DNA of 64,000 bases from Kofleriaceae bacterium (GTDB lineage: Bacteria; Myxococcota_A; Polyangia; Haliangiales; Haliangiaceae), in contig JANTGM010000001.1 of the NCBI GenBank assembly GCA_024762925.1, positions 62,001 to 126,000 of the forward strand. The letters run 5' to 3'. The notes under the pieces were generated by a model. That model was not told the DNA's origin. It did not search any database and saw only the letters and a list, made by a program, of their open reading frames with translations. How positions within the stretch are numbered: position 1 is the stretch's first letter; each line of letters starts with the position of its first letter. Shown here piece by piece: positions 48,232 to 57,965 of the stretch. The translations under genes were made by a program, and so were the position numbers.

Positions 48232-50499
48232 ATGGAAAACAGCAACAAGTTTCGAGAAGCACTGGACTATCACCAAAAGGGACGTCCCGGAAAAACCCAA
48301 ATCCAGGCAACCAAACCCACGGCGACCCAGAATGATCTGAGTCTTGCGTACTCCCCAGGAGTTGCAGGCCCGTGTCTCGAGATTGCGGATAACCCCGACG
48401 ACGTTTTCAAGTACACCAACCGCTCAAACCTCGTGGCCGTCATCACCAACGGGACCGCCGTTCTTGGTCTGGGAAACATTGGCCCGGCTGCATCGAAGCC
48501 TGTGATGGAGGGCAAAGCCGTTCTCTTCAAGCGCTTCGCTGATATCGACGTTTTCGATCTTGAACTGGATACCGAGGACCCACAAGAAATCATTCGGGCT
48601 TGCCAACTTCTCGAGCCAACGTTTGGCGGCATCAATCTCGAGGACATCAAAGCTCCTGACAGTTTCATCATCGAAGACACTCTCCGCAAGACGATGGGGA
48701 TTCCCGTATTTCACGACGACCAACACGGAACTGCGATCATCGCGGGTGCGGGCTTGCTCAACGCCTGTCAGCTGACAAATCGAGACATCAGCAAGATCAG
48801 CGTGGTCGTCAATGGTGCTGGAGCGGCGGGCATCGCAACGGCCAAGTTTGTCCTTGAACTCGGTGTTTCACCTGAAAACCTGCTGATGTGCGACTCTCGT
48901 GGCGTAATTCACGCCGGGCGCGACGGGCTCAATGAATACAAACAGCAGTTTGCAATCGAGACCGAAGCGAGAACTCTGGCCGATGCGCTCCAGGGGGCGG
49001 ACTGCTTCATTGGCGTCTCGGTCAAGGATGCTGTTACTCAGGACATGGTCAAGAGCATGGCTGCTGATTGCATCGTCTTTGCGTTGGCAAATCCCGATCC
49101 GGAAATTCCCTACGAGAAAGTCAAAGAGGTTCGCCCGGATGCAATCGTCGCCACGGGTCGCACCGACTACCCAAATCAGGTGAACAACGTCTTGGGCTTT
49201 CCCTACATTTTCCGGGGCGCGCTCGATGTACATGCTACGACGGTTACCGAGTCGATGAAGGTTGCGGCGGCCAACGCCATCGCAGCGCTGGCTCGTGAAC
49301 CCGTTCCCGACTCTGTGCTTTCTGCCTACGAAATGAATTCCATCGAATATGGCAGGGACTACATCATTCCCAAGCCGTTCGACCCGCGAGTTCTTGGCAT
49401 TGTCGCCCCAGCGGTTGCGTCAGCTGCAAGCGAAGCTGGTGTTGCCCGACGGCCACTTGAATCTGTTAAGGCATACCAAGAAGAGCTGCAAGCGCGCTTT
49501 GAGTCGCGTTACGGGGTCATGCGCAGCATCACGGTTCGGGCAAAGAAGGAGCCTCAGACCATTGTCTTCCCGCAGGGAGCCGACCTCAGAATTCTTCGGG
49601 CGGCGCGAAGGCTTGTTGATGAGCGAATTGCCCAGCCGGTGATCCTCGGTCGAAAGCACAAGTTTGAGGCAGCGCTGGCGGAATTGGGCATCAGCGGCGA
49701 AGGCATCGAATGCATCGATCCACGCAACCGCGATGAGCGTCGCAAGCAGTACGCCGATGCCTACTTTGCCAAGCGTGGGCGCCGAGGCATCACCTTCTCG
49801 GACGCTCAGGCCGAAATGAGCAATCCCTACCTCTATGCTGCGGTCATGCTGGAGCAAGGTGGGGCGGACGGGCTCATCGGTGGCCTTACGACCTACTACC
49901 CAAAGACCATCAAGCCGGTGCTAGGCATGATTCCGCTCGAAGAGGGGCGAACAACGGTGAGTGCCGTCTACATCCTCCTCATCAACGGCCAGCCCTACTT
50001 CTTGGCCGACTGTGCAGTGAACCCCGAGCCAACTTCCGAGCAGCTTGCGGAAATCGCGCTCTCTGCAGCCAAGCTAGCCTGTGACTTCGATATTACCCCT
50101 CGAGTCGCGATGATCAGCTACTCGAACTTCGGATCCGCACGAGGCGAGGAAGTTGGTCGATTGCGCAAGGCCATCGAGTTGTGTCGGGCTCAAGACCCGG
50201 ATTTGGTAATCGATGGAGAGATGCAGGCAGACACGGCAGTTGATACTGCGCTGCTGCGACGAAGACATCCGTTCTCGACTCTCAAGAGTGCGGCGAATGT
50301 CTTGGTCTTCCCCAATCTCACAGCATCCAATGCGGCCTACAAGCTGTTGCACAGACTTGGTGGCGCAGAAGTTATCGGCCCGATTCTTACAGGGCCATCC
50401 AAGGCCGTCCATGTTGCGCAACGGGATGCCGAGGTGGGAGACATCGTCAACTTAGCGGCTTTCGCGGTCATCGACGCTCAGCACAAGCGCGATCTGTAG
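48232..50499 (+). CDS. maeB: NADP-dependent malic enzyme with phosphotransacetylase-like domain
   Basis: MaeB decarboxylates malate to pyruvate; its C-terminal domain is usually a regulatory, catalytically inactive relative of phosphotransacetylase that senses acetyl-CoA. Seen: [38 protein letters not shown], the metal-site [12 protein letters not shown], the nucleotide fold [16 protein letters not shown] (residues 1-425), then [17 protein letters not shown] and [22 protein letters not shown] (430-755). Length 755 is typical. It is monocistronic. Confidence 0.95.
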   Translation: MENSNKFREALDYHQKGRPGKTQIQATKPTATQNDLSLAYSPGVAGPCLEIADNPDDVFKYTNRSNLVAVITNGTAVLGLGNIGPAASKPVMEGKAVLFKRFADIDVFDLELDTEDPQEIIRACQLLEPTFGGINLEDIKAPDSFIIEDTLRKTMGIPVFHDDQHGTAIIAGAGLLNACQLTNRDISKISVVVNGAGAAGIATAKFVLELGVSPENLLMCDSRGVIHAGRDGLNEYKQQFAIETEARTLADALQGADCFIGVSVKDAVTQDMVKSMAADCIVFALANPDPEIPYEKVKEVRPDAIVATGRTDYPNQVNNVLGFPYIFRGALDVHATTVTESMKVAAANAIAALAREPVPDSVLSAYEMNSIEYGRDYIIPKPFDPRVLGIVAPAVASAASEAGVARRPLESVKAYQEELQARFESRYGVMRSITVRAKKEPQTIVFPQGADLRILRAARRLVDERIAQPVILGRKHKFEAALAELGISGEGIECIDPRNRDERRKQYADAYFAKRGRRGITFSDAQAEMSNPYLYAAVMLEQGGADGLIGGLTTYYPKTIKPVLGMIPLEEGRTTVSAVYILLINGQPYFLADCAVNPEPTSEQLAEIALSAAKLACDFDITPRVAMISYSNFGSARGEEVGRLRKAIELCRAQDPDLVIDGEMQADTAVDTALLRRRHPFSTLKSAANVLVFPNLTASNAAYKLLHRLGGAEVIGPILTGPSKAVHVAQRDAEVGDIVNLAAFAVIDAQHKRDL

Positions 50500-50504
50500 C
50501 ATTC

Positions 50505-50540
50505 CGCGAGGACCTGGGGAAAACTCCTAGGCTCCTCGCG
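50505..50540 (+). terminator. Hairpin after maeB
   Basis: CGCGAGGA (50505-50512) pairs perfectly with TCCTCGCG (50533-50540). The interior CCTGGGGA/TCCTAGG extends the stem with wobble pairs around an AAAC loop. CTTTGCCTCCTTT follows. It lies 6 bp past the maeB stop, between convergent genes. Confidence 0.6.
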
Positions 50541-50611
50541 CTTTGCCTCCTTTGAGGAGCGAACCTCCGCACGTCCTGAGCGTGGACGAGCGAGCGTTTC
50601 ACACCAGTGAG

Positions 50612-51013
50612 CTAGGTGCCCCTAGCGATCTTCTTCGCTCCGGCATTCTCAAACCAAGAGACTGCGCGTTCGACGAGGTCGCCCAAGAGTATTAAGTCCA
50701 TCTCTTCGATCGTGGCTCCGCAACCGAGTGCTTTCTTCAGCTCCTTGCCGAGGGCCACTAGCTCTTTCGACGGAACTCCACTGATTCGAGTAACGGTCTT
50801 TCCCCGTCGTCCCTTCTTTTCCATGCGAACCACGAGCTTGTTGGGAAAGCGGGGCTTGCCAACGGGGGCGGGTTGTGGGGCTGCTTGAGCTTCGGAGGAG
50901 GGCGAGTTTGGCAGGCCCGATGCCAACGCCGATAATCCCGAGAACGCGTTGTTGGAGAAGGGTGTGCTTGCTGGCGGTTGCGCCTTGCCCTTCTTGCCGC
51001 CCCGTTTGCTCAT
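50612..51013 (-). CDS. eIF1/SUI1-like translation factor (YciH type)
   Basis: 133 residues: a Lys/Gly/Pro/Ala-rich N-terminal about 55 residues of low complexity, then the SUI1 fold with [35 protein letters not shown] and [18 protein letters not shown], the typical C-terminal helix. Bacterial SUI1 proteins bind the small ribosomal subunit; their cellular role is poorly understood. It overlaps kbl by 4 bp, so it is translated with the threonine-degradation genes, an odd pairing. Confidence 0.85.
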   Translation of the reverse strand: MSKRGGKKGKAQPPASTPFSNNAFSGLSALASGLPNSPSSEAQAAPQPAPVGKPRFPNKLVVRMEKKGRRGKTVTRISGVPSKELVALGKELKKALGCGATIEEMDLILLGDLVERAVSWFENAGAKKIARGT

Positions 51014-52200
51014 GCGCTTCTTTCGCCTAGCGTGGCCTTCACCTTGGCAAAGGCTGCGATAGCAGCATCCACTTCCTCTTCGGTATGGGCTGCGGAGATT
51101 TGCACGCGAATGCGGGCCTTGCCTTTGGGCACCACGGGATAGCTGAAGCCAATGACATAGATGCCCTCATCGAGAAGCATCTTCGCCATCGTGACGGCAA
51201 GACGGGCATCACCGAGCATGATGGGCACAATGGCATGATCGCCAACGGCAATATCAAAGCCTGCAGCCTTCATGCCGTCGCGAAACCGGCGAGTGTTACG
51301 CTCAAGAGTATCGCGGAGCTCAGTAGAGTTCGTAAGAATTCTTAGGGCCTCCAAGCTTCCACCAACGATTGGTGGGGCCAAGGTGTTGGAGAAGAGGTAG
51401 GGGCGGGAGCGATTGCGCAGCAGGTCGACGATTTCTTTGCGTGCACTCGTAAACCCACCAGAGGCCCCTCCAAGAGCCTTTCCAAGCGTCGACGTAATGA
51501 TGTCCACGCGGTCGATGCAGCCTCGGTACTCATGAGTGCCACGGCCCGTCTTTCCAACAAAACCGGTTGCATGACTATCGTCAACCATGACCATTGCGTC
51601 GTATTTGTCAGCCAGGTCGCAGATCTTGTCGATGCGGGCAATGGTGCCATCCATGCTGAAGACGCCATCGGTCGCGATAAGCCGCATTCTCGCTCCGGTG
51701 CTCGCCTTGAGTTTCTCCTCAAGGTCCTGCATATCGTCGTTCTTGTATCGGTGGCGTTGTGCTTTGCACAGGCGGATACCGTCGATGATGGAGGCGTGGT
51801 TCAGTTCGTCGGAAATAATGGCATCGTCTGGCCCGAGAAGGGTCTCAAAGAGGCCACCATTGGCGTCAAAACAAGACGTGTAGAGGATTGTATCTTCCAT
51901 GCCGAGAAACGAACTGATGGCCGATTCGAGCTCTTTGTGCGTGTCTTGGGTACCACAAATGAAACGCACACTAGACATGCCGTAGCCTCGGGTCTCAAGC
52001 GCAGCGGCCGCAGCAGCCACGAGTTTGGGATGGCTTGAGAGGCCTAGGTAGTTGTTGGCGCAGAAGTTAATAACGCCCGTATCGCCGACGCGGATCGAAC
52101 TCGCCTGGGGAGACTCGATGATTCGCTCCTCCTTCCAAAGGCCCGCTTCTCGGATCTCATCTAGCGCAACCTGAAAGTGCTCTCTTGCTGTCTTGAACAT
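51010..52200 (-). CDS. kbl: Glycine C-acetyltransferase (2-amino-3-ketobutyrate CoA ligase)
   Basis: PLP enzyme that splits 2-amino-3-oxobutyrate into glycine and acetyl-CoA. Seen: [68 protein letters not shown] and the PLP lysine in [15 protein letters not shown]. Length 396 equals the E. coli enzyme's. The adjacent SDR dehydrogenase (19-bp gap) makes its substrate. Confidence 0.95.
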   Translation of the reverse strand: MFKTAREHFQVALDEIREAGLWKEERIIESPQASSIRVGDTGVINFCANNYLGLSSHPKLVAAAAAALETRGYGMSSVRFICGTQDTHKELESAISSFLGMEDTILYTSCFDANGGLFETLLGPDDAIISDELNHASIIDGIRLCKAQRHRYKNDDMQDLEEKLKASTGARMRLIATDGVFSMDGTIARIDKICDLADKYDAMVMVDDSHATGFVGKTGRGTHEYRGCIDRVDIITSTLGKALGGASGGFTSARKEIVDLLRNRSRPYLFSNTLAPPIVGGSLEALRILTNSTELRDTLERNTRRFRDGMKAAGFDIAVGDHAIVPIMLGDARLAVTMAKMLLDEGIYVIGFSYPVVPKGKARIRVQISAAHTEEEVDAAIAAFAKVKATLGERSA

Positions 52201-52218
52201 GGATGGTGTCTTTCGTCT

Positions 52219-53181
52219 TTAGAAACGGCCGGGGGGTGGGGTTTGGATATGATCATCAAGCAGGTCGCGAATCTTGGGAATCAGGTCCGCACTCATTGCT
52301 TCGAGGTCGAAGTTGGGACTCCAACCCCAGTCCTCTCTAGCGCAGGTGTCGTCGAGGGCATTGGGCCACGAGTCGAGGATTGCTTGGCGGCCTGGGTCGG
52401 GGCGGAAGCTTAGCTTGACTCCAGGCACGTGCTTGGCAACTACATCCGCAATCTCTTGCGCCGGCGGGCTAAAGGCAGCGATGTTGTACACGCAGCGGCC
52501 GAGTCGATCCCGTGGAGCTTCACTCAACTCGACAATGGCGCGCAGTGCGTCGGGCATGTACATCAGTGGAATTCTGGTGTCGGGCCTGCAAAAGGACTCG
52601 TATGCCCCAATACGCACACCGTTGACGTACATGAAGAGTGCGTAGTCGGAAGTGCCTCCACCGGGCAATGTCGCGGAGATGAGCCCTGGGAATCGCACGC
52701 CCCGAAAGTCAAAACCCCAGCGGGAGTGATAGTAGTTGCCGAGCAGCTCTCCACCCACCTTGGTTACGCCGTACATCGTCGTTGGTTGCAGGAAGCAATC
52801 GTCAGGGGTTGGGTCGGGGGTGCCTGGACCAAAGACAGCGATGCTACTGCAGTACATCAGCTGTCGCACATGCGCTTCGCGACAGGCCTCAAGCACATTG
52901 AAGGTGCCAATCTCGTTGACCTTGTAGGTCTGTTGCGGAATCTCCTCGCCTCGTGCAGAGAGTATCGCTGCCAGGTGATAGACCACTTCGGGTTCATCTT
53001 GGCGGAATAGGGAAATTACGGAGTTTTTGTCAGAGACATCGAGGTGATGCCATTGGTCTGCGCACATCGCCAAGGGGCGCGAGGCGATGTCAGTCGCGAT
53101 GACATAGTGGCCGCGCTCCTTGAGCATGTGCGCGAGGTCGCAGCCTATTTGTCCGCCGGCGCCAGTGATGAGTACCTTCAT
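52219..53181 (-). CDS. L-threonine 3-dehydrogenase, short-chain (UDP-epimerase-like) type
   Basis: An extended SDR of 320 residues with MKVLITGAGGQIGCDLAHML (NAD site) and the catalytic pattern CSSIAVFG...YGVTKVGGE (Ser, Tyr, Lys). It also has PGLISATLPGGGTSDYALFMY, a stretch I associate with the SDR-type threonine dehydrogenases described in Cupriavidus, Flavobacterium and animals. With kbl it would convert threonine to glycine and acetyl-CoA. ATG 53181 is preferred to TTG 53193. A sugar epimerase is the main alternative, less likely beside kbl. Confidence 0.85.
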   Translation of the reverse strand: MKVLITGAGGQIGCDLAHMLKERGHYVIATDIASRPLAMCADQWHHLDVSDKNSVISLFRQDEPEVVYHLAAILSARGEEIPQQTYKVNEIGTFNVLEACREAHVRQLMYCSSIAVFGPGTPDPTPDDCFLQPTTMYGVTKVGGELLGNYYHSRWGFDFRGVRFPGLISATLPGGGTSDYALFMYVNGVRIGAYESFCRPDTRIPLMYMPDALRAIVELSEAPRDRLGRCVYNIAAFSPPAQEIADVVAKHVPGVKLSFRPDPGRQAILDSWPNALDDTCAREDWGWSPNFDLEAMSADLIPKIRDLLDDHIQTPPPGRF

Positions 53182-53235
53182 GATTTGCCGCAAATCTGAG
53201 CCGATTTGCCCGTTGGCGCAAGGGCAAGCGCGGGT

Positions 53236-54243
53236 CTATTGGTTGACAACGACGAGCTTGCCCCAGGATCGGCGCTCGGCAATCTGCGCAAGTGCCTCCG
53301 GCAGTTGACCCATGGCACGTTCAGCGCAGATCAGTGGGCGAATTTTTTGGCTCTCGTAGAGTGCGAGAATGCGTTCATGTGTCTTGTGTACAAGCTCTGG
53401 TGCTCTTTTGTAGTAGTTGCCCCAGTGCAGGCCAACGACACTGATGTTCTTAAGGAGGATGCGGTTGGCAGCGATCTCGGGAATGCGGCCACTGGCGAAG
53501 CCAATCACCAGTAGGCGACCGCCAAAGGCAATGCACCGGCTACTCTGATCAAAGACGTCGCCACCGACCGGATCGTAGATTACGTCAGCTCCGCGGCCGC
53601 TTGTCTCTTCCTTCACAGCGCTGACAAAGTCGGTTGCTTTGTAGTTGATGAGGACGTCGGCCCCAGCACGCCGGCACACCTCCAGCTTCTCTTCACTGCT
53701 GGCTGTGGCAATGACGGTGGCGCCCAAGGCCTTGCCAATCTGAATGGCCGAGGTTCCAACGCCACCACTGCCACCGTGCACGAGGAGAGTTTCACCAGGC
53801 TGGAGATTGCAGCGATACACCAGGCCCATGTACGACGTTTGATAGATGACGTGAAGCGCAGCAGCATCCACGTCGCTCATAGTGTTGGGCACCTCAAAGG
53901 TGTACACGTCCTGGGCGGCCATTCGAGTTGCGAACGCACCCCAAATTCCATTGGTGAGAACTCGCTGACCTACGCGGTGTTTGCTCTTTGCACCAACAGC
54001 GATGATTGTGCCAGCTGCTTCCATGCCAGGCACGAAGGGAAATGACGGATTCGCTTGGTACTTGCCAGCAATGAGCAGCAGGTCGGGAAAGTTGAGACCC
54101 GCAGCCGCAACATCAATGACAACTCCATCCTCAGGTGGCGTTGGATCTACGCACTCTTCCCAGCGCATCACAGAGCGCAGCATTGACGCTGTTCCGGTCT
54201 TTGCCCCCATCGTGCCGTGCTCGTGAACTCGCCAAGCTTTCAT
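53236..54243 (-). CDS. Quinone oxidoreductase-like MDR-family dehydrogenase
   Basis: 335 residues from ATG 54243; the longer frame reads back through unrelated sequence. A zinc-free medium-chain reductase: GLNFPDLLLIAGKYQ, PFVPGMEAAGTIIAVG, and the NADPH site LLVHGGSGGVGTSAIQIGKALG (about residues 150-171), then RGADVIYDPVGGDVF. Likely substrates are quinones or enones; the exact one is unknown. It follows tdh/kbl on the same strand (54-bp gap) and may or may not be co-transcribed. Confidence 0.88.
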   Translation of the reverse strand: MKAWRVHEHGTMGAKTGTASMLRSVMRWEECVDPTPPEDGVVIDVAAAGLNFPDLLLIAGKYQANPSFPFVPGMEAAGTIIAVGAKSKHRVGQRVLTNGIWGAFATRMAAQDVYTFEVPNTMSDVDAAALHVIYQTSYMGLVYRCNLQPGETLLVHGGSGGVGTSAIQIGKALGATVIATASSEEKLEVCRRAGADVLINYKATDFVSAVKEETSGRGADVIYDPVGGDVFDQSSRCIAFGGRLLVIGFASGRIPEIAANRILLKNISVVGLHWGNYYKRAPELVHKTHERILALYESQKIRPLICAERAMGQLPEALAQIAERRSWGKLVVVNQ

Positions 54244-54298
54244 GGGATGATGGTAGGCGCAGCGGCGGCCCGAGCCAAGGGCCGTGGTCTCTGAGTCG

Positions 54299-55357
54299 CT
54301 ATTCGATAACGATCGTTCCGCAGGGGAATGCCGCAGAGACGTGATGCAGGCTGCCATCCTTGATGATCTCGCATGAGTCGCCGAGAACCTCAAACGTCTT
54401 GCCATCGAGCATGGTCCACTCTGTGCCGTGCTCAAGCTCGTCTCCATCAAGCGCCACCAACCCTTGCGAGGCCTTCGCTGGGTCGACTTGACCGTTGATC
54501 GTAAAGACGCATCCCGCCACACCACCGACAATCGTGCCAAATGCATCAACCAGATCTTGCGGGTTGAGAGCTACGAAATATTCTGCATTGTCAGCTCCAC
54601 CCACGGGGATGCCAGAGCCTGCGTTCGCCATGTCCTGTAGGTGCTGGGCACCAACATCGTCGCCAACACTCACGACGTAGACTCGAATGCCAGCATCAAA
54701 TGCGCGTTGTGCAGCCGCAATCGACTCAGCTTGCCCATTCTGCGGATTTGGCTCGGCGCAGGTATCGGGCTCTCCATCGGTTCCCAAGACAATGACTTTG
54801 CGGCCCGGGTTTGGATCGGCCTGCAGTTGCGCAACCACCGCATCGATGGACTCGCCGGTTGGTGTATCTCCTTCGGGACCCGAGCCACCGAAGATGGTGT
54901 CGATGGCGGCGAAGTTGTTCAGGTCGGCATTGACGCTGGTGATGACAGGGCATTGGCCACCCGCATTGCCACCGTTGGAGGTAAAGAGACTGAGGCCAAA
55001 GCGAATCGTCGACTGCAATTCGCCAACGACGCCACCATTGCCCATGAGGGTCGAGTAGACCGAGTCCCATCGATCGCTATTACCGAAATTGGCGTCCATG
55101 CTTCCCGACTGATCAATGAGAAGTTGAACTGTGGGAGTTAGGCCATCAACAACGGCATTGATATCACCGCACGTTCCATCCTCGGGAAATGGCTCTTCGG
55201 GAAAGGGGCTCGGAGGTGGATTGTTTGGATCGAGATCCTCCCCGTTTTCGTCGGTGCCATTGTTGGCAACGTTACCGGCACCGCAGCCGGTCAGCGCAGC
55301 AGCGGAGGTCAGGCCGGCAGCAAGGAAGAGGGCGAAAGGTATGGTCAGCTTGGTCAC
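54299..55357 (-). CDS. von Willebrand factor A domain lipoprotein
   Basis: 352 residues, lipobox LTGC (Cys25). An Asn/Asp/Pro/Glu-rich linker (for example PNNPPPSPFPEEPFPEDG) leads to a VWA domain with the MIDAS LLIDQSGSMD (about residues 80-89) and, further on, TPTGESIDAV with the conserved Thr, and VLGTDGEPDTC. Two Cys-containing segments follow. Its ligand is unknown. It is probably a surface or periplasmic metal-dependent binding protein. It differs from the VWA lipoprotein at 4498 in linker and length. Confidence 0.85.
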   Translation of the reverse strand: MTKLTIPFALFLAAGLTSAAALTGCGAGNVANNGTDENGEDLDPNNPPPSPFPEEPFPEDGTCGDINAVVDGLTPTVQLLIDQSGSMDANFGNSDRWDSVYSTLMGNGGVVGELQSTIRFGLSLFTSNGGNAGGQCPVITSVNADLNNFAAIDTIFGGSGPEGDTPTGESIDAVVAQLQADPNPGRKVIVLGTDGEPDTCAEPNPQNGQAESIAAAQRAFDAGIRVYVVSVGDDVGAQHLQDMANAGSGIPVGGADNAEYFVALNPQDLVDAFGTIVGGVAGCVFTINGQVDPAKASQGLVALDGDELEHGTEWTMLDGKTFEVLGDSCEIIKDGSLHHVSAAFPCGTIVIE

Positions 55358-55679
55358 AACATGTACAAAAGCAAGTTCGATGCCGCCTGCAAGGGCTTGT
55401 AACCAATAAACCCACCCTCTAGATCGGGTGGGGGAGTCGCACCAAGATCGGCGAGTGCACTCACAAACTGAGGCGAGGTGTAGGTGTCTTGCCTACGCTT
55501 CTGCCTGATGGAGTGCCTTCGCTCGCACACACCATCGGTCTCAACGATCGGTCACCGTTTGGCCAGCAATTTCCTGTTGCGCTGGCGGCGTGGGGACGTT
55601 CCGCAGAGGAGTCTCCGAGCGTTGATCGAGTGCCCGTGGGAAGTTGCCCAGGACTGCAGGCGCGCCCCATCATCGACAC
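55358..55679. other. Divergent intergenic region VWA lipoprotein / sulfatase-like lipoprotein
   Basis: 322 bp without a credible gene. It contains the hairpin at 55411-55432. A plus-strand frame from 55489 stays open into the sulfatase-like gene but lacks a signal sequence or domain and ends inside it. Both flanking promoters must lie here; no consensus stands out. Confidence 0.4.
55411..55432 (-). promoter_or_regulatory. GC-rich hairpin in the 5' region of the VWA lipoprotein
   Basis: CCCACCC-TCTAGATC-GGGTGGG gives a 7-bp stem. Read on the minus strand it is followed by TTTATTGG, so it resembles an intrinsic terminator placed 54 bp before the VWA start. It may be an attenuator-like leader element or a protein site. 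Confidence 0.35.
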
Positions 55680-57950
55680 ATGCGGACGTCGTCGATTGCC
55701 ATCTTGCTTATGTTGGGATTTGCCTGCGGTGATAGTGCGCCCAGTGCGGAAGCTCCCCAGCCCACAGCGCAAACCGGAGAAACTGACACCAATGACCACA
55801 GCGTAGACTCAGAACAACCCCAGGATTCCGAGCCGCAGATCTCGTTCGCTGATTCTCCGCAGATCGATCTGGTGGCCAATCGCTTCTTGTGGCACGTGTT
55901 TCGTGATGGGCTCGTTTTGCCACTCGCCTCCGAAGGGATGCGAAAGTACAACCACGAGTACGCAAGGCCCTGGCGTGGCAACGCCAGCATCGATGGTGAT
56001 GTGGGGCGTGTGCTTCATAGCCGTCAATCCGTGCTGACATTTGGGTGGTTTGACGAGGCGCCCGCTGGGCCCACAACGCTTCGAATTCGCGTTCATGGTC
56101 TCGTCACCGGCCAGCGTGTAAGTATTTCTCTGAATGGAAAGCCGGTTTCAAATACAAACCTTGAAGCATCGTGGCAGGACGTTGATGTCACCGTGCCAAA
56201 GGGGGTGCTGCGCCGAGGGGAAAATGCTCTCAAGCTTCACGTTGGCAAGGCTGGAAAGGCAGGCGCAAGCAAGTCCTACGCGCTCTGGCGATCACTTGAG
56301 GTTATCGCTGGGTCAGCGTCCCCTGCTGAAAGCGCGAAGATACTCGAGCCTGCATCCGAGGAGCCCGAACCGAGCCTTCGAGGCTTTCCGCGAATGGTTC
56401 AGCTGGTGGAAGTCCCAGTGCGAGCATGGCTTCGTTTTCAGACACGGGGAAATGGACACTTCGAGATTCACCTCACTGATGCTGCGGGGAACGAGCACAA
56501 ACTCTATGATCGCGGCGATCCCAAGTCTGGTGAAGCGCAGGTTTCACTGGCGGAGTTTGCCGGCCAACTCGTGCGCTTGGAGCTTCGAACTCCCAAGGGC
56601 GGCATCTGGGTTCGGCCGAGGATATCGCTGGAAGCTGCCCCTGCGAAGGAACGGCCTGCGCCCGCGAAGAACGTCATCCTCCTGGTCGTTGATGCGCTGC
56701 GATCCGATCATGTACCTCTCTACTCTACGGTCTACAAAAACTCAGCCGCTGTCTCTATGCCCAATACCGAGGCCCTAGCCCAACTCGGCAGTGTCGTCTT
56801 TCTCAACAATCAAGCGGCCTCGCCGTCATCGCCACCGTCACATGGCAGCATTCAGACCGGCATGATTCCGCGTGTTCACGGCGTCGATGGTGATCGCGGA
56901 AAACTAAAAGCCGGAACTCCCATGATCAGCACGCAGACGGTGGCTGCAGGCATCTCGGCTGGCTACTTCGGGAACAATCCATTTGGAATGGGCCGGCTTG
57001 AGGCGCCGGGCAAGTGGACAGAATTTCACCAACCGGGCCAGGAGGGCAAGAGCAACGATTGCACAACATTGGTTGCCATGATGACCGACTTTGCGACACA
57101 GCAAGACGCCGCCCAGAAGCGCTTCTTCATTTCGTCACTGCCCTACGAGACGCATACACCGTATCGATTTCACGAAGGGATTAGCAGCAAGTACTACCAG
57201 GGGAAGTGGGCTCCACCTGTTGGGAAAAACGTCGGTGGCGAATTTCTCAGCTCGATTGCGGCCGGTTCAACGCAACTCAACGAGACACAGTGGAAGCAAC
57301 TCAAGGCTCTCTACAAAGGGGAAGCGGAGTACTGGGATCAGTGTTTTGGAACTCTTGTCCGCAACCTCGAAGAGGCAGGTCTTTTGAAGGACACGGTGCT
57401 CGTTCTCACCTCCGACCACGGCGAGGGCATGTTCGAGCACGGACGGATGGGGCACGCCTTTGGGCACTATCGCGAACTGGGCGATGTACCCTTTGTGATT
57501 TTTTGGCCGGCGCTCGGGGATGGGGTTCGCAAGGTTGAAACCGTCACAAGCCACCGCGACATCGCACCAACTGTTTTGGATTTGCTTGGTGTTTCCGTTG
57601 ACCCAAAGGTGCAGGGAGAGAGTGTTTTGCCCTTGGTGTTGCGCTCGGCACCATGGACAGAACGCGTGGTATCGCTCGAGTACGGGCGAAGTTACAGCAT
57701 TCGCTCAAAACGCTACAAGCTCATTGCCGACTACAATGGCTCCCAAGAGATTTACGACCTGGGGACCGATCCGTGGGAGAAGCACGACATCAAGGAAGGC
57801 GGCTCAGACGCTGTTCGCTATCTTCGCGATATGGCCGGTTTTTTCTTGGAGTATCGATCGGATTGGCGCTATTCGGAATGGGGCACGCTCAACAACCACA
57901 AGGGCGGGTTGCTCAAAGCTGCTCGTGCTCGGGCCAAGACACGTCGATAA
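55680..57950 (+). CDS. Sulfatase-superfamily lipoprotein with Ser at the nucleophile position
   Basis: 756 residues from ATG 55680; a TTG at 55644 adds nothing. The signal peptide ends LGFAC (Cys16), an imperfect lipobox. An N-terminal region of about 300 residues, beta-rich by pattern (VRIHG/ISLNGKPVS, LKLHVGK), precedes the catalytic fold: NVILLVVDALRSDH (Asp338), SSPPSHGSIQTG with Ser384 where formylglycine Cys/Ser sits and His388 in place of the usual Arg, and LTSDHGEGMFEHG (metal ligands near 579-580). The Ser-x-Pro-Ser-His pattern suggests no FGly conversion, so it may be a phosphatase, phosphodiesterase or transferase rather than a sulfatase. Paralogue of the gene at 1-1122. Confidence 0.85.
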   Translation: MRTSSIAILLMLGFACGDSAPSAEAPQPTAQTGETDTNDHSVDSEQPQDSEPQISFADSPQIDLVANRFLWHVFRDGLVLPLASEGMRKYNHEYARPWRGNASIDGDVGRVLHSRQSVLTFGWFDEAPAGPTTLRIRVHGLVTGQRVSISLNGKPVSNTNLEASWQDVDVTVPKGVLRRGENALKLHVGKAGKAGASKSYALWRSLEVIAGSASPAESAKILEPASEEPEPSLRGFPRMVQLVEVPVRAWLRFQTRGNGHFEIHLTDAAGNEHKLYDRGDPKSGEAQVSLAEFAGQLVRLELRTPKGGIWVRPRISLEAAPAKERPAPAKNVILLVVDALRSDHVPLYSTVYKNSAAVSMPNTEALAQLGSVVFLNNQAASPSSPPSHGSIQTGMIPRVHGVDGDRGKLKAGTPMISTQTVAAGISAGYFGNNPFGMGRLEAPGKWTEFHQPGQEGKSNDCTTLVAMMTDFATQQDAAQKRFFISSLPYETHTPYRFHEGISSKYYQGKWAPPVGKNVGGEFLSSIAAGSTQLNETQWKQLKALYKGEAEYWDQCFGTLVRNLEEAGLLKDTVLVLTSDHGEGMFEHGRMGHAFGHYRELGDVPFVIFWPALGDGVRKVETVTSHRDIAPTVLDLLGVSVDPKVQGESVLPLVLRSAPWTERVVSLEYGRSYSIRSKRYKLIADYNGSQEIYDLGTDPWEKHDIKEGGSDAVRYLRDMAGFFLEYRSDWRYSEWGTLNNHKGGLLKAARARAKTRR

Positions 57951-57965
57951 TGCTATCGTGAAGGA

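Noticed and set aside
55489-55806. Plus-strand frame with protein-like composition upstream of the sulfatase-like gene
   Set aside because: It overlaps the start of the sulfatase-like lipoprotein in another frame, has no recognisable motif and no good start. The signal-peptide frame is the better explanation.
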